Source of the DNA: Bordetella trematum
GTDB taxonomy: Bacteria > Pseudomonadota > Gammaproteobacteria > Burkholderiales > Burkholderiaceae_B
Assembly: GCF_900078335.1 (NCBI RefSeq)
Contig: NZ_FKBR01000008.1
Location: forward strand, 33,316 to 83,298
DNA: 49,983 nt
Direction of reading: 5' to 3'
Position 1 is the stretch's first letter; every line of letters starts with the position of its first letter. The notes under the pieces were generated by a model. It worked only from the letters and a program-made list of their open reading frames with translations. It ran no database searches and was not told the DNA's origin. A program made the translations under genes and the position numbers. This document shows positions 7,078-14,962 of this stretch, piece after piece.

Positions 7078-7826
7078 AGCTGCCCTGGCTGGACGCCGAC
7101 ACCCCCTTTCCCGACGCCAGCCTGGCGCTGGCCGAGCCCAACGGCTTGCTGGCCGCCGGCGGCACCCTGTCGGTCGAACGGCTGCGCATGGCCTACGAGC
7201 AGGGGATATTCCCCTGGTATTCGGAAGGCGAACCGGTGCTGTGGTGGAGTCCCGATCCGCGCATGGTGCTGGCCTGCGCCGACTTCTCGCTCTCGCGCTC
7301 TATGCGCAAGACGCTGCGACGCCTGGCCCGCGACGAGGCCACTGACCACTCTCCTGTCCAGGTCCGGGTGGACACCGCCTTCCGGCAGGTGATCGCCGCC
7401 TGCGCGCAAAGCCGCGAAGGCCAGCAAGGCACGTGGATCACCGCTGACGTCCAGGCCGCCTACGCCGCCTGGCATGCCGCCGGACAAGTGCATAGCATCG
7501 AAACCTGGATCGACGGCGAACTGGCCGGCGGGCTGTACGGCATCAGCCTGGGCGGCATGTTCTTCGGCGAATCCATGTTTGCGCGCGTGACCGACGCCTC
7601 CAAGATCGCCCTCGCCTATCTGGTGGCCTTCCTGCGGCGCCACGGCGTGGCATGGATAGATTGCCAGCAACAGACCGGTCACTTGGCGAGTCTGGGCGCG
7701 CGCCCGCTGCCACGCCATGAGTTCCAGGCCCGCCTGGAACTCGCCCGGCAACAGCCAACCCCGCCCTGGCAGGCGGGCGTGCTGCGCCAGGACGGGCGCA
7801 TCGTGACCGACGCCAATCAGCGTTAA
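7074..7826 (+). CDS. aat: Leucyl/phenylalanyl-tRNA--protein transferase
   Basis: This 250-aa protein transfers Leu or Phe from tRNA to N-terminal Lys or Arg of proteins, creating destabilising N-degrons for ClpS/ClpAP. Family landmarks are visible: the N-terminal [17 protein letters not shown], then [34 protein letters not shown] and [21 protein letters not shown] 7074 is used as the start because it overlaps the Nudix stop (TTGA) and the protein aligns with the family from the second residue. The next in-frame ATG would remove the conserved N-terminus. It lies immediately upstream of bpt, its functional partner. Confidence 0.92.
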   Translation: MKLPWLDADTPFPDASLALAEPNGLLAAGGTLSVERLRMAYEQGIFPWYSEGEPVLWWSPDPRMVLACADFSLSRSMRKTLRRLARDEATDHSPVQVRVDTAFRQVIAACAQSREGQQGTWITADVQAAYAAWHAAGQVHSIETWIDGELAGGLYGISLGGMFFGESMFARVTDASKIALAYLVAFLRRHGVAWIDCQQQTGHLASLGARPLPRHEFQARLELARQQPTPPWQAGVLRQDGRIVTDANQR

Positions 7827-7867
7827 TATCGGACAGCAGGCGCACTGTCTGCGCCGTCACGTCACGC

Positions 7868-8587
7868 ATGAGCCAGCTTAAAGAACTTCCCTTCGCCACG
7901 CTGCAGTTCTATGCCACCGCCCCTTATCCCTGCAGCTATCTGCCGGGACGGCAGGCTCGCTCCCAGGTGGCCGCCCCCAGCCACCTGATCCATGCCGGCA
8001 CCTACTCGCAATTGGTGCAGCAGGGCTTTCGCCGCAGCGGCCTGTTCACCTACCGACCCTACTGCGACAACTGCAAGGCCTGCGTGCCGCTGCGCGTGGA
8101 CGCGACAGCCTTCGCTCCCAACCGCAGCCAGCGACGCGCCTGGAAGGCCCACCAGGAACTGCGCCCGCTGGTAGCGGAGCTGGCCTGGTCGCCCGAGCAC
8201 TATGAGCTCTACACCCGCTACCAGCAGAGCCGCCACCCCGGCGGCGGGATGGACGAGGACAGCCGCAGCCAGTACGCGCAGTTTCTGCTGACCTCACGCG
8301 TGAATACGCGGCTGGTCGAGTTCCGCTACCCCGACGACCAGCTGGCCATGGTCTCGCTCATCGACATCCTGGAAGACGGCCTGTCGTCGGTCTACACCTT
8401 CTACGATCCTGATGCGGCCGGCAGCCTGGGCACCTACAGCATCCTGTGGCAACTCGATCAATGTCGTCAGCTGGGCCTGCCCTGGCTCTATCTCGGTTAC
8501 TGGATCCGCGACAGTCGGAAAATGGCATACAAATCCGGCTTCCTGCCGCAGCAGCTTTATGTTGACGGGCAGTGGCGCAACCCTTGA
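7868..8587 (+). CDS. bpt: Aspartate/glutamate leucyltransferase (arginyltransferase-type)
   Basis: This 239-aa protein belongs to the Bpt/ATE family, which adds Leu to N-terminal Asp or Glu in bacteria. Features are the N-terminal Cys region [13 protein letters not shown], then [20 protein letters not shown] with the conserved Cys cluster, SRHPGGGM, and the acetyltransferase-like core [11 protein letters not shown] through [16 protein letters not shown]. The length is normal for the family. ATG 7868 gives the expected N-terminus. Together with aat it supplies both secondary routes of the bacterial N-end rule pathway. Confidence 0.92.
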   Translation: MSQLKELPFATLQFYATAPYPCSYLPGRQARSQVAAPSHLIHAGTYSQLVQQGFRRSGLFTYRPYCDNCKACVPLRVDATAFAPNRSQRRAWKAHQELRPLVAELAWSPEHYELYTRYQQSRHPGGGMDEDSRSQYAQFLLTSRVNTRLVEFRYPDDQLAMVSLIDILEDGLSSVYTFYDPDAAGSLGTYSILWQLDQCRQLGLPWLYLGYWIRDSRKMAYKSGFLPQQLYVDGQWRNP

Positions 8588-8632
8588 TCATCCCCTCCCC
8601 GCACGCCCGGCCCTCGCATACAATTCCGCCTC

Positions 8633-9685
8633 ATGTCTATCCTATTCAACGCCTACCCCCTGGCCCGTCCGGCGCTCTTCGCCATGGATGCGGAAACCGC
8701 CCACGAAGTCACGCTCGCCGGCCTGCAGCGCGCCTACGATTGCGGCACCACCCGGCGCTGGCTGCACGACCAGCCGCAATGGCCCGTCACGCTGATGGGG
8801 CTGTCGCTGCGCAATCCGGTCGGGCTGGCCGCGGGTCTGGACAAGAACGGGGCGCACATCGATGCGCTCGGCAACCTGGGGTTCGGTTTCGTTGAGGTCG
8901 GCACGGTGACGCCGCGCGCGCAGCCGGGCAACCCCAAGCCGCGGATGTTCCGTCTGCCCAAGGCCAATGCGCTCATCAACCGCCTGGGATTCAACAACCA
9001 GGGCTTGGACGCCTTTCTGGCCAACGTCACCCGCAGCCAGTTCCGCCAACAGGGCGGCGTGCTGGGGCTGAACATCGGCAAGAACGCGGACACCCCCATC
9101 GAGCGTGCCGCAGACGACTATCTGATCGGCCTGGCCGGCGTCTATCCGCACGCCGACTATGTCACGGTGAACATTTCATCGCCCAATACGCAGAACCTGC
9201 GGGCCCTGCAAGGCGGCGACGAGCTCTCGCAACTGCTGGCTGCGCTGCGCGACAAACGCAATGAACTGGCGCAGCTGCATCAGCGCCAGGTCCCCCTGGC
9301 GGTCAAGATCGCTCCCGACCTGACGCCCGAGCAGATCGACATCATTGCCGACACGCTGCTGGCCCACGGGGTGGATGGCGTCATCGCCACCAACACCACG
9401 CTGTCGCGCGACGCCGTACAAGGCATGGCCCATGCCCAGGAGGCCGGCGGCCTGTCGGGTGCGCCGGTCCACGAGCTGTCGCTGGCCGTCATCGAGCGCC
9501 TGCGTCAGCGCGTGGGGCAAGCGCTGGCCATCATCGGGGTGGGCGGGATTCTTTCAGGCCAGCAGGCGCGCGAGAAAATCGCCGCCGGCGCCGATGCCGT
9601 CCAGCTTTACACCGGCCTGATCTATCGCGGCCCGGCGCTGGTTGGCGAATGCGTGGCAACCCTGCGCAATACCGCCAGCAGATAA
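8633..9685 (+). CDS. pyrD: Dihydroorotate dehydrogenase (quinone), class 2
   Basis: This 350-aa FMN enzyme oxidises dihydroorotate to orotate with quinone as acceptor in pyrimidine synthesis. The N-terminal amphipathic helix region is present, followed by [38 protein letters not shown], the catalytic segment [14 protein letters not shown], and the C-terminal FMN phosphate-binding GVGGI and [22 protein letters not shown] (8619-8624) lies 8 nt before ATG 8633 with no Shine-Dalgarno, suggesting a very short or absent leader. A perfect 14-bp hairpin follows the stop. Confidence 0.95.
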   Translation: MSILFNAYPLARPALFAMDAETAHEVTLAGLQRAYDCGTTRRWLHDQPQWPVTLMGLSLRNPVGLAAGLDKNGAHIDALGNLGFGFVEVGTVTPRAQPGNPKPRMFRLPKANALINRLGFNNQGLDAFLANVTRSQFRQQGGVLGLNIGKNADTPIERAADDYLIGLAGVYPHADYVTVNISSPNTQNLRALQGGDELSQLLAALRDKRNELAQLHQRQVPLAVKIAPDLTPEQIDIIADTLLAHGVDGVIATNTTLSRDAVQGMAHAQEAGGLSGAPVHELSLAVIERLRQRVGQALAIIGVGGILSGQQAREKIAAGADAVQLYTGLIYRGPALVGECVATLRNTASR

Positions 9686-9686
9686 A

Positions 9687-9718
9687 GACATTGCGGCCAT
9701 CGAAATGGCCGCAATGTC
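9687..9718 (+). terminator. Perfect 14-bp hairpin after pyrD
   Basis: GACATTGCGGCCAT (9687-9700) pairs perfectly with 9705-9718 around CGAA. It sits directly after the pyrD stop. There is no T-tract, so it may be a Rho-assisted 3' end stabiliser rather than a classical intrinsic terminator. Confidence 0.6.
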
Positions 9719-9745
9719 TCGCCCCGCGCTGCGCGAGCCAGGCAT

Positions 9746-9770
9746 AAAAAAAGGCCACCCGAAGGTGGCC
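9746..9770 (-). terminator. Rho-independent terminator of the phasin gene
   Basis: On the minus strand GGCCACC, TTCG loop, GGTGGCC is followed by TTTTTTT (plus-strand A-run 9746-9752). It lies downstream of the phasin stop and is oriented to end that transcript. Confidence 0.8.
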
Positions 9771-9842
9771 CTAATTCCAGCTCTGCTCTGTGACAACACG
9801 GTACTACATACCCGGTCGCCATCACAAGCCCAATCTGGTCAT

Positions 9843-9871
9843 ATGCGCCGCAAGCCAGGCTTGCGGCGCAT
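9843..9871. repeat. Perfect inverted repeat between the pyrD and phasin 3' ends
   Basis: ATGCGCCGCAAGCC (9843-9856), a single A, then its exact complement (9858-9871). It lies 17 nt past the phasin stop at 9889 on that gene's strand. It has no T-run and is probably an extra 3'-end structure, the third hairpin in the pyrD/phasin convergent gap. Confidence 0.55.
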
Positions 9872-9888
9872 GAGTCACGGCTGACGAA

Positions 9889-10464
9889 TCAGGCGCGGCG
9901 GGCGCGGCCAGCGGCCTTGGAGGCCACTTCAGCGGCATCCGAAGCAGCCTTGAAGGTCGCATTGGTCGCGGCGTTCAGGTTGGACTCGGCCACGTCGGCA
10001 GCCTGCTTGGCAGCCTTGGTGAGCGACTCGTAGGCGCTGTTGGCGGTAGCCAGCGACGACTTGATCAGCGCCACAGCGCTTTCCGAGCCGTTGGGGGCGT
10101 TGCGCGACAGTTGCTCGACGGCCTCGTTGATGTGCTCCTGACCTTCGGCGATCTGCGCTTCGGCCAGCTTGGCCAGGTCGCTTTGCACGCTGTTCAGGAT
10201 GTCATAGACATGCTTGCCGTAGGCCAGGGCCTTCTCGGCGCTGGGCTGCACCAGGCCCGTGGAGAAGGCGGCCGCGTCTTGCGGATCCTTCAGGTCAACG
10301 GCCTGCTGCGACTTCTGGGCCACTTCGTCCAGGGTGGCCTTGACCACCTTCAGGTTCAGGTCGACCAGCTTTTCAAAGCCGGTGAACATGGCGGTCTGGG
10401 CAGCGACCAGGGTATTGAGGGCCGACTTCTGACGGGCCAGGATCTGTTGCGGGATAGCGCTCAT
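9889..10464 (-). CDS. phaP: Phasin family protein
   Basis: This is a 191-aa Ala-rich helical protein that coats polyhydroxyalkanoate granules. The phasin_2-type core is visible: MSAIPQQILARQKSALNTLV, then AAQTAMFTGFEKLVDLNLKV and AFSTGLVQPSAEKALAYGKH. The C-terminal AA(T)K/ASK repeats end in GRARRA. The start ATG 10464 follows GAAGGAGA. Upstream are a consensus promoter and two PhaR-like operators, so induction by granule formation through release of PhaR is the likely control (inference). It ends at a strong terminator at 9746-9770. Confidence 0.88.
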   Translation of the reverse strand: MSAIPQQILARQKSALNTLVAAQTAMFTGFEKLVDLNLKVVKATLDEVAQKSQQAVDLKDPQDAAAFSTGLVQPSAEKALAYGKHVYDILNSVQSDLAKLAEAQIAEGQEHINEAVEQLSRNAPNGSESAVALIKSSLATANSAYESLTKAAKQAADVAESNLNAATNATFKAASDAAEVASKAAGRARRA

Positions 10465-10562
10465 AGGGGTTCTCCTTCACGGTAATTAGGATCAGGACAC
10501 CGCATTCACGATGACCTGCCACCAAACGGGCGCGGACCTGGCGTTGATCGCTGCCGGCTCGT

Positions 10563-10633
10563 TTGCTGCGATGCACAATGCCTATTGTAGGAGCTAAAAA
10601 AAACCTGTCAACAACTTTTTGTGCAACGCACAA
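10563..10633 (-). promoter_or_regulatory. Phasin promoter flanked by two TGC-N3-GCACAA operators (PhaR-like)
   Basis: On the minus strand TTGACA (10606-10611) and TACAAT (10584-10589) are separated by 16 nt, a near-consensus sigma-70 promoter. Upstream of the -35 is a perfect dyad TTGTGC-AAC-GCACAA (10619-10633). At the predicted start site is a second related site, TGC-GAT-GCACAA (10567-10578). PhaR of Cupriavidus is known to bind phaP at two such places, so this layout supports autoregulated phasin control. The remainder of 10465-10812 contains the Bug promoter and nothing else recognisable. Confidence 0.65.
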
Positions 10634-10683
10634 TTCCAAGCCGAACGCGTGTCTTCTCGCCCCGACTGCGGAATTTCCCCAGG

Positions 10684-10712
10684 GTGACGCGCCCTGCGCT
10701 GCTGTCTACACT
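10684..10712 (+). promoter_or_regulatory. Candidate promoter of the Bug receptor gene
   Basis: GTGACG (10684-10689) and TACACT (10707-10712) with a 17-nt spacer, about 100 nt before ATG 10813. It is moderate by eye only. Confidence 0.35.
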
Positions 10713-10812
10713 GCGCGGACGCTGGCGCGTTGAAAGCCATCCGACAGCCAGACGATCCCAAAAAAAACAAGACATCCTTCATCGCAGCGCATTGCAAATC
10801 ACAGGAGACGCC

Positions 10813-11790
10813 ATGAACCGACTTCCCCGCATGTTTTCGCTCGCTGCTGCCCTGGGCGTGGCTTTTGCCGCGGGAGGCGCCCAGGCGAAATATCCCGACC
10901 ATCCGGTCAACATGGTGGTGCCTTTTGCCGCCGGGGGCCCCACCGACAACGTCGCCCGCTCGCTGGCCGAAGCCATGCGCCCGGCCCTGGGTGAAACCAT
11001 CGTGGTAGAAAACAAGGGCGGCGCCGGCGGCACGATCGGCACCACCCAGGTAGCGCGCGCCGCGCCCGATGGCTACCAGATTCTACTGATGCACGCCGGC
11101 TTTTCGACCGCCCCCTCGCTCTATAAGAATCCCGGCTACGACCCCTACAAGAGCTTCGCGCCGATCGGCCTGGTCGTCGATGTGCCGATGACCATCGTGG
11201 CGCGCTCCGACTTCCCGGCCGACAACATTCAGGAGCTGGTCGAATACGTCAAAAAGAACCCGGACAAGGTCTCTCTGGCCAATGCCGGGATCGGCGCTGC
11301 CAGCCACCTGTGCGGCGTGATGCTGGCCGAGGCCTTGGGCGTGGACCTGCTGACCGTTCCCTACAAGGGCACGGCGCCAGCAATGAACGATCTGCTAGGC
11401 AAACAGGTGGACATCCTGTGCGACCAGACCACCAACACCACACCTCAGATCACCTCGGGCAAGATCAAGGCCTATGCGGTAACCAGTCTGGAGCGCGTGC
11501 CCACCCTGCCGGATCTGCCTACGATGGACGAATCCGGCTTCAAGGGTTTCGAGGTCGGTATCTGGCACGGAATGTGGGCCCCCAAGGACACCCCTCCTGA
11601 GATCCAGAAGAAACTGCAGGAAGCCCTGCAAGCCGGCCTGGCCGACCCCCGTTTCCAGGACCGCATGCGCCAGCTGGGGGCTTCGGTACTGACCAAGGAA
11701 GCCAATCCCGAAGGCCTGGACGCCAAGGTGAAGCAGCAGGTCCCGCAATGGGAAAAGCTTTTCTCCAAGGCCAAGATCGAAAAACAATAA
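10813..11790 (+). CDS. Bug-family tripartite tricarboxylate transporter substrate-binding protein
   Basis: This is a 325-aa periplasmic receptor. The signal peptide is MNRLPRMFSLAAALGVAFAA with cleavage near AQA-KYPDHP. The Bug (TctC) signature follows: PVNMVVPFAAGGPTDNVARS, then VVENKGGAGGTIGTTQVARA and GYQILLMHAG. These proteins are hugely expanded in Bordetella and bind carboxylated or amide ligands. Most are orphans without adjacent TctAB, as here. ATG 10813 follows CAGGAGACGCC and gives a proper signal peptide; an in-frame extension upstream is not credible. An IclR regulator lies convergently downstream, and the two may be functionally linked. Confidence 0.9.
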   Translation: MNRLPRMFSLAAALGVAFAAGGAQAKYPDHPVNMVVPFAAGGPTDNVARSLAEAMRPALGETIVVENKGGAGGTIGTTQVARAAPDGYQILLMHAGFSTAPSLYKNPGYDPYKSFAPIGLVVDVPMTIVARSDFPADNIQELVEYVKKNPDKVSLANAGIGAASHLCGVMLAEALGVDLLTVPYKGTAPAMNDLLGKQVDILCDQTTNTTPQITSGKIKAYAVTSLERVPTLPDLPTMDESGFKGFEVGIWHGMWAPKDTPPEIQKKLQEALQAGLADPRFQDRMRQLGASVLTKEANPEGLDAKVKQQVPQWEKLFSKAKIEKQ

Positions 11791-11814
11791 CCCGCCAGCA
11801 GCCCACCGACGCAC

Positions 11815-11840
11815 AAGGCCTCCCTGTCAGGGGAGGCCTT
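11815..11840. terminator. Bidirectional hairpin between the Bug and IclR genes
   Basis: AAGGCCTCCC (11815-11824) and GGGAGGCCTT (11831-11840) with a 6-nt loop, placed between converging genes. The T/A flanks are weak. Confidence 0.6.
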
Positions 11841-11874
11841 GCGCATTCCGGGGACAGCGTCGCAGCAGGCGGAC

Positions 11875-12726
11875 TCAGGCGACCGCAGCGCTGGAATGGC
11901 TGTCGGGCTCGAAGCCCAGGGCCTCGGAAATGAGGGCAGCGGCATCCGTGAGCAGCGCTACCCATTCGTCCTGCAGACGCTCGGCGGGGGCGGAAATGGA
12001 CAGCCCGGCCACCAGGCGGCCGGTGTCATCCTGGATGCCGGCAGCAATACAGCGCACGCCCAGCTCGAGTTCTTCGTTGTCGCGCGCGTAACCGTGACGG
12101 CGCACCAGCGCCAGCTCGCGCTCCAGGCGTTCCAGCTCGGTGAGGCTGTTGCGCGTATTGCCGGCCAGGCCGGTACGCAGGGCATAGGCACGCACCTGAC
12201 GCTGATCCCAGGTTGCCAGAAACAGCTTGCCGGTGGAGGTCAGGTGCAAGGGAGCCCGCCCGCCGATGGCGCGCACCACCTGCATGCCGGAACGTTCGCT
12301 CCAGGCGCGGTCGATATAGACGATTTCATCGCCCTGCTGGACCGACAGGTTGATGGTCTGGCCGGTCGAGCGGTGCAGATTGCGCATGACGCCGATGGCC
12401 GCCTCGCGCACATTGAGCCGCCCCTTGACCAGCGACCCCAGCTCCAGCAGACGCATGCCGAGCTGGTACAGGCCATTGTCGACCCGCTCGACATAGCGGC
12501 CCACCACCAGATCATTGAGGATGCGGTGCGCCGTGGAGGCATGCAGGCCGGTGGTCGCCGACAATTCCTTGAGCGTGACCGGCTCTGGCTGGGCAGCCAA
12601 GGCGTCGAGCAGGCTCATCGCCCGCTCCAGAACCTGGATGGCGATTTGGGATTGGCCGACATCAACATCGGACGAGGAAACGGAGGCGGAAGGCGCTCGA
12701 GACATGTTTGGGCGTGGCGCCGTCAA
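11875..12726 (-). CDS. IclR-family transcriptional regulator
   Basis: This is a 283-aa protein. Residues about 27-90 form the IclR winged helix (IAIQVLERAMSLLDAL, then VTLKELSATTGLHASTAHRI). Residues about 100-270 form the GAF-like effector domain (VREAAIGVMRNLHRSTGQ, then GGRAPLHLTSTGKLFLA and CIAAGIQDDTGRLVAGLSIS). An alternative start is the internal Met (MSRAPS, 12705). IclR proteins usually control catabolic or transport genes. The convergent Bug receptor is the only adjacent candidate, and its promoter is far away. Confidence 0.87.
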   Translation of the reverse strand: MTAPRPNMSRAPSASVSSSDVDVGQSQIAIQVLERAMSLLDALAAQPEPVTLKELSATTGLHASTAHRILNDLVVGRYVERVDNGLYQLGMRLLELGSLVKGRLNVREAAIGVMRNLHRSTGQTINLSVQQGDEIVYIDRAWSERSGMQVVRAIGGRAPLHLTSTGKLFLATWDQRQVRAYALRTGLAGNTRNSLTELERLERELALVRRHGYARDNEELELGVRCIAAGIQDDTGRLVAGLSISAPAERLQDEWVALLTDAAALISEALGFEPDSHSSAAVA

Positions 12727-12824
12727 GAATGCGGCAGCGCAGCAATATTTGTTTTACCGTATTGTGAAATTCAAGCGGCGATTTGGCAACCCTTATTTGT
12801 CCCGTCGGTCCGCCCCGTCCCCGT

Positions 12825-13637
12825 TCAGCGTGCCGGCGGCACGAAGCTGCCGCCCAGACGCTCGACCTCCGCGCGCAGGAATTCAAGCGCCTGCGCCGCG
12901 GCGTCGGGGTCGCCTTTGACCCCCAATTCGATGTGCGGCGCAGCACCCGCCTCGCCCACGCTGGGCAGGCTGAAGGCCTTGACGCCTGGCCAGCGCGATT
13001 CCAGCGTCTGCAGGGAAAGCGTGATGCGGGACTCGGGCAACCCGAAAACCAGGAAAGAGTGTTCGGTGTGCACCACCGTGTGCTGCAACTCGCGATAACG
13101 GGTATCCAGGGTCCATTCCAGCATGGGCCAGGCCATGACGGGAAAGCCCGGCACGAAGCTGTGATCCCGCAGATAGAAGCCGGGGATACGGTTATAGGGA
13201 TTGGGGATGATTTCACAGCCCGAGGGGAACATCCCCATCTGCAGACGCTGCTGGTTCTCCGGGGTGCTCATGTCCAGGCTTCCCTGGCCCTTCGCCACCA
13301 GATCGCGGGTGCGCTGCACGATGGCCTCCTCGGCCAGGGGGTGCAAGGCCAGTGACAGGCCCAACGCGGCCGCTGCCGCCTGGCGGGTGTGGTCATCGGG
13401 CGTGGCGCCGATGCCCCCGCAGGAAAACACGATATCGCCACTGGCGAAGCTGCGCCGGTAGGCATCGGCCAGCACCTCGCGGTCATCGGGCAGCACCTGC
13501 GCCCACGACAGTTTCATGCCGCGCATGCTCAGCATTTCGACCACTTTGGCAAAGTGCTTGTCCTGGCGTCGACCGGAGAGAATTTCATCGCCGACGATGA
13601 TGAGGCCGATCCGGCGCGAGGCAGTGTCAGTAACCAT
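12825..13637 (-). CDS. Molybdopterin-binding/CinA-like (MoCF) domain protein
   Basis: This is a 270-aa protein. Residues about 8-175 form a MoaB/MogA-type MoCF_biosynth domain (IGLIIVGDEILSGRRQDKHF, then FSCGGIGATPDDHTRQAAAA with the GGxGxTxDD motif). It lacks the C-terminal CinA amidohydrolase domain. Stand-alone proteins of this type are called competence/damage-inducible homologues; their biochemical role is uncertain, with pyrophosphatase activity on nucleotide adducts one possibility. ATG 13637 begins MVTDTASRRI. The EI24 gene lies 36 nt upstream on the same strand, suggesting co-transcription. Confidence 0.8.
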   Translation of the reverse strand: MVTDTASRRIGLIIVGDEILSGRRQDKHFAKVVEMLSMRGMKLSWAQVLPDDREVLADAYRRSFASGDIVFSCGGIGATPDDHTRQAAAAALGLSLALHPLAEEAIVQRTRDLVAKGQGSLDMSTPENQQRLQMGMFPSGCEIIPNPYNRIPGFYLRDHSFVPGFPVMAWPMLEWTLDTRYRELQHTVVHTEHSFLVFGLPESRITLSLQTLESRWPGVKAFSLPSVGEAGAAPHIELGVKGDPDAAAQALEFLRAEVERLGGSFVPPAR

Positions 13638-13673
13638 GGAAAGCCCTGGAAAAGAAAACGGGAAAAAGTGGAT

Positions 13674-14483
13674 TCACTGTTCCAGCCGCGGCGGATCGCC
13701 CACCGTTGCGGCCTGCGTCGCCCGCAGGCGCTGCAGCGCGTCCAGCCCATAATGGGCGTAGACCAGGCTGGAGAAGGTGGGCAGGATGATCCAGGCCGGC
13801 GGCAACAGATTCAGCAGTGCGCAGATCAGGCCGATGATCCAGAACCCGATATTGTTGCGCGCAAGCAGGTGGCGGCGCTCTTCGGGACTGGCGTGCTCGA
13901 CGATGGCATCCACGCGCAGCATGCGCGAAAAGGCAAACGCCCACCAGAAAACCGACAGCAGCAAAGCCATGGGCGGCACGAGCCAGAACGGCAGGGTCAG
14001 CAACCAGCCGGCGGCAAAGGCCAGGCTGACCCACAATGCGTTCCAGACGCTCACGGCAGTGGCATGGCGGCCCCGCGCCTGCAGTGCGGCGTATTCGCGC
14101 CGGCTGACATGACGCAACACAAGCGGCATGACGAAGACCGCCGCGATGGCCAGCCCCAGAATGCCCGAGATCGGCAGCAAGATGGCGGCCGCCAGCACCG
14201 GCACCAGATACAGCTTGAGCGAAAACAGCCCGACCGCCACCAGCCACTCATCGACGCGATTGACCACATCCGAGCGCGACGCTTCCAGCGTCAGCCAATC
14301 CGTCAATGGCGTCCAGAACAGCCAAAGCAGCAGAAACGCCCCGACCAGGGCGATGAGAAAAGGCAGCAACACCGCGAACAACATGTTCGGATGCAGCTGG
14401 GAGACCAGGGCGCGCTTGAACGCCCGCGCGATATGCGCGCTCGCGGCGGCGGCCGCAGGCGGCGTGGTGGAGGGCAGATTCAT
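13674..14483 (-). CDS. EI24/CysZ-like integral membrane protein
   Basis: This is a 269-aa membrane protein with an EI24-domain pattern. Four to six hydrophobic segments are visible, for example MLFAVLLPFLIALVGAFLLL, LVPVLAAAILLPISGILGLA, PFWLVPPMALLLSVFWWAFA and FWIIGLICALLNLLPPAWII. The family includes the sulfate transporter CysZ, but this betaproteobacterial branch has no known substrate. I chose ATG 14483 (MNLPSTTPP) because the frame's upstream Met would run into the divergent thioredoxin gene. Divergent -10-like TATCATA/TATGATA sequences lie at about 14513-14519. Confidence 0.75.
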   Translation of the reverse strand: MNLPSTTPPAAAAASAHIARAFKRALVSQLHPNMLFAVLLPFLIALVGAFLLLWLFWTPLTDWLTLEASRSDVVNRVDEWLVAVGLFSLKLYLVPVLAAAILLPISGILGLAIAAVFVMPLVLRHVSRREYAALQARGRHATAVSVWNALWVSLAFAAGWLLTLPFWLVPPMALLLSVFWWAFAFSRMLRVDAIVEHASPEERRHLLARNNIGFWIIGLICALLNLLPPAWIILPTFSSLVYAHYGLDALQRLRATQAATVGDPPRLEQ

Positions 14484-14544
14484 GGGCAGGCCAGGAGAGA
14501 CGGCATGCCGGGTATCATAGTCAAACACGCCACGGTTTGCCCAC

Positions 14545-14943
14545 ATGCCTTTACTTCTGCCCGCCACCGACTCTCTGCCTCAGCGCGAAGCGCTCTCCCG
14601 CCCGGACAGCTGGCTGGTGGCCTGCTTCTGCGCCGCCTGGTGCGACACCTGTCAGCAATACCGCGCCCGCTTCGAAGCCCTGGCCCGCGAACGCCCGGAT
14701 CTGGTGTTCGCCTGGATCGACATTGAAGATCATCCCGAACTGCTCGGCGATGAAGACGTCGAGAATTTCCCTACCCTGCTGGTGCAGGTCGGCGGGCAGA
14801 CCCGCTTCTACGGCACCATGCTGCCGCATATCGCTCATCTGGAAAGGCTGCTCGACAGCCTGGCCGAAGGCGGGGAACGTCACATCGATACGACCCTGCC
14901 CGACCTGACGCGGCTGCTCAGCCGCAATGGCGGCCCGGCCTGA
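14545..14943 (+). CDS. Thioredoxin-fold protein
   Basis: This is a 132-aa protein with the active-site motif WCDTC (Trp32, Cys33, Cys36) in CFCAAWCDTCQQYRARF. Thioredoxin-fold landmarks follow: FAWIDIEDHPELLGDEDVEN, then the cis-Pro segment NFPTLLVQVGG. There is no signal peptide, so it is cytoplasmic. CDTC rather than CGPC implies an altered redox potential or partner. It is divergent from the EI24 gene; TATCAT (14512-14518 region) may be its -10. It is convergent with the helicase gene. Confidence 0.85.
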   Translation: MPLLLPATDSLPQREALSRPDSWLVACFCAAWCDTCQQYRARFEALARERPDLVFAWIDIEDHPELLGDEDVENFPTLLVQVGGQTRFYGTMLPHIAHLERLLDSLAEGGERHIDTTLPDLTRLLSRNGGPA

Positions 14944-14962
14944 AGGCCGGGCATTGCGCTGC

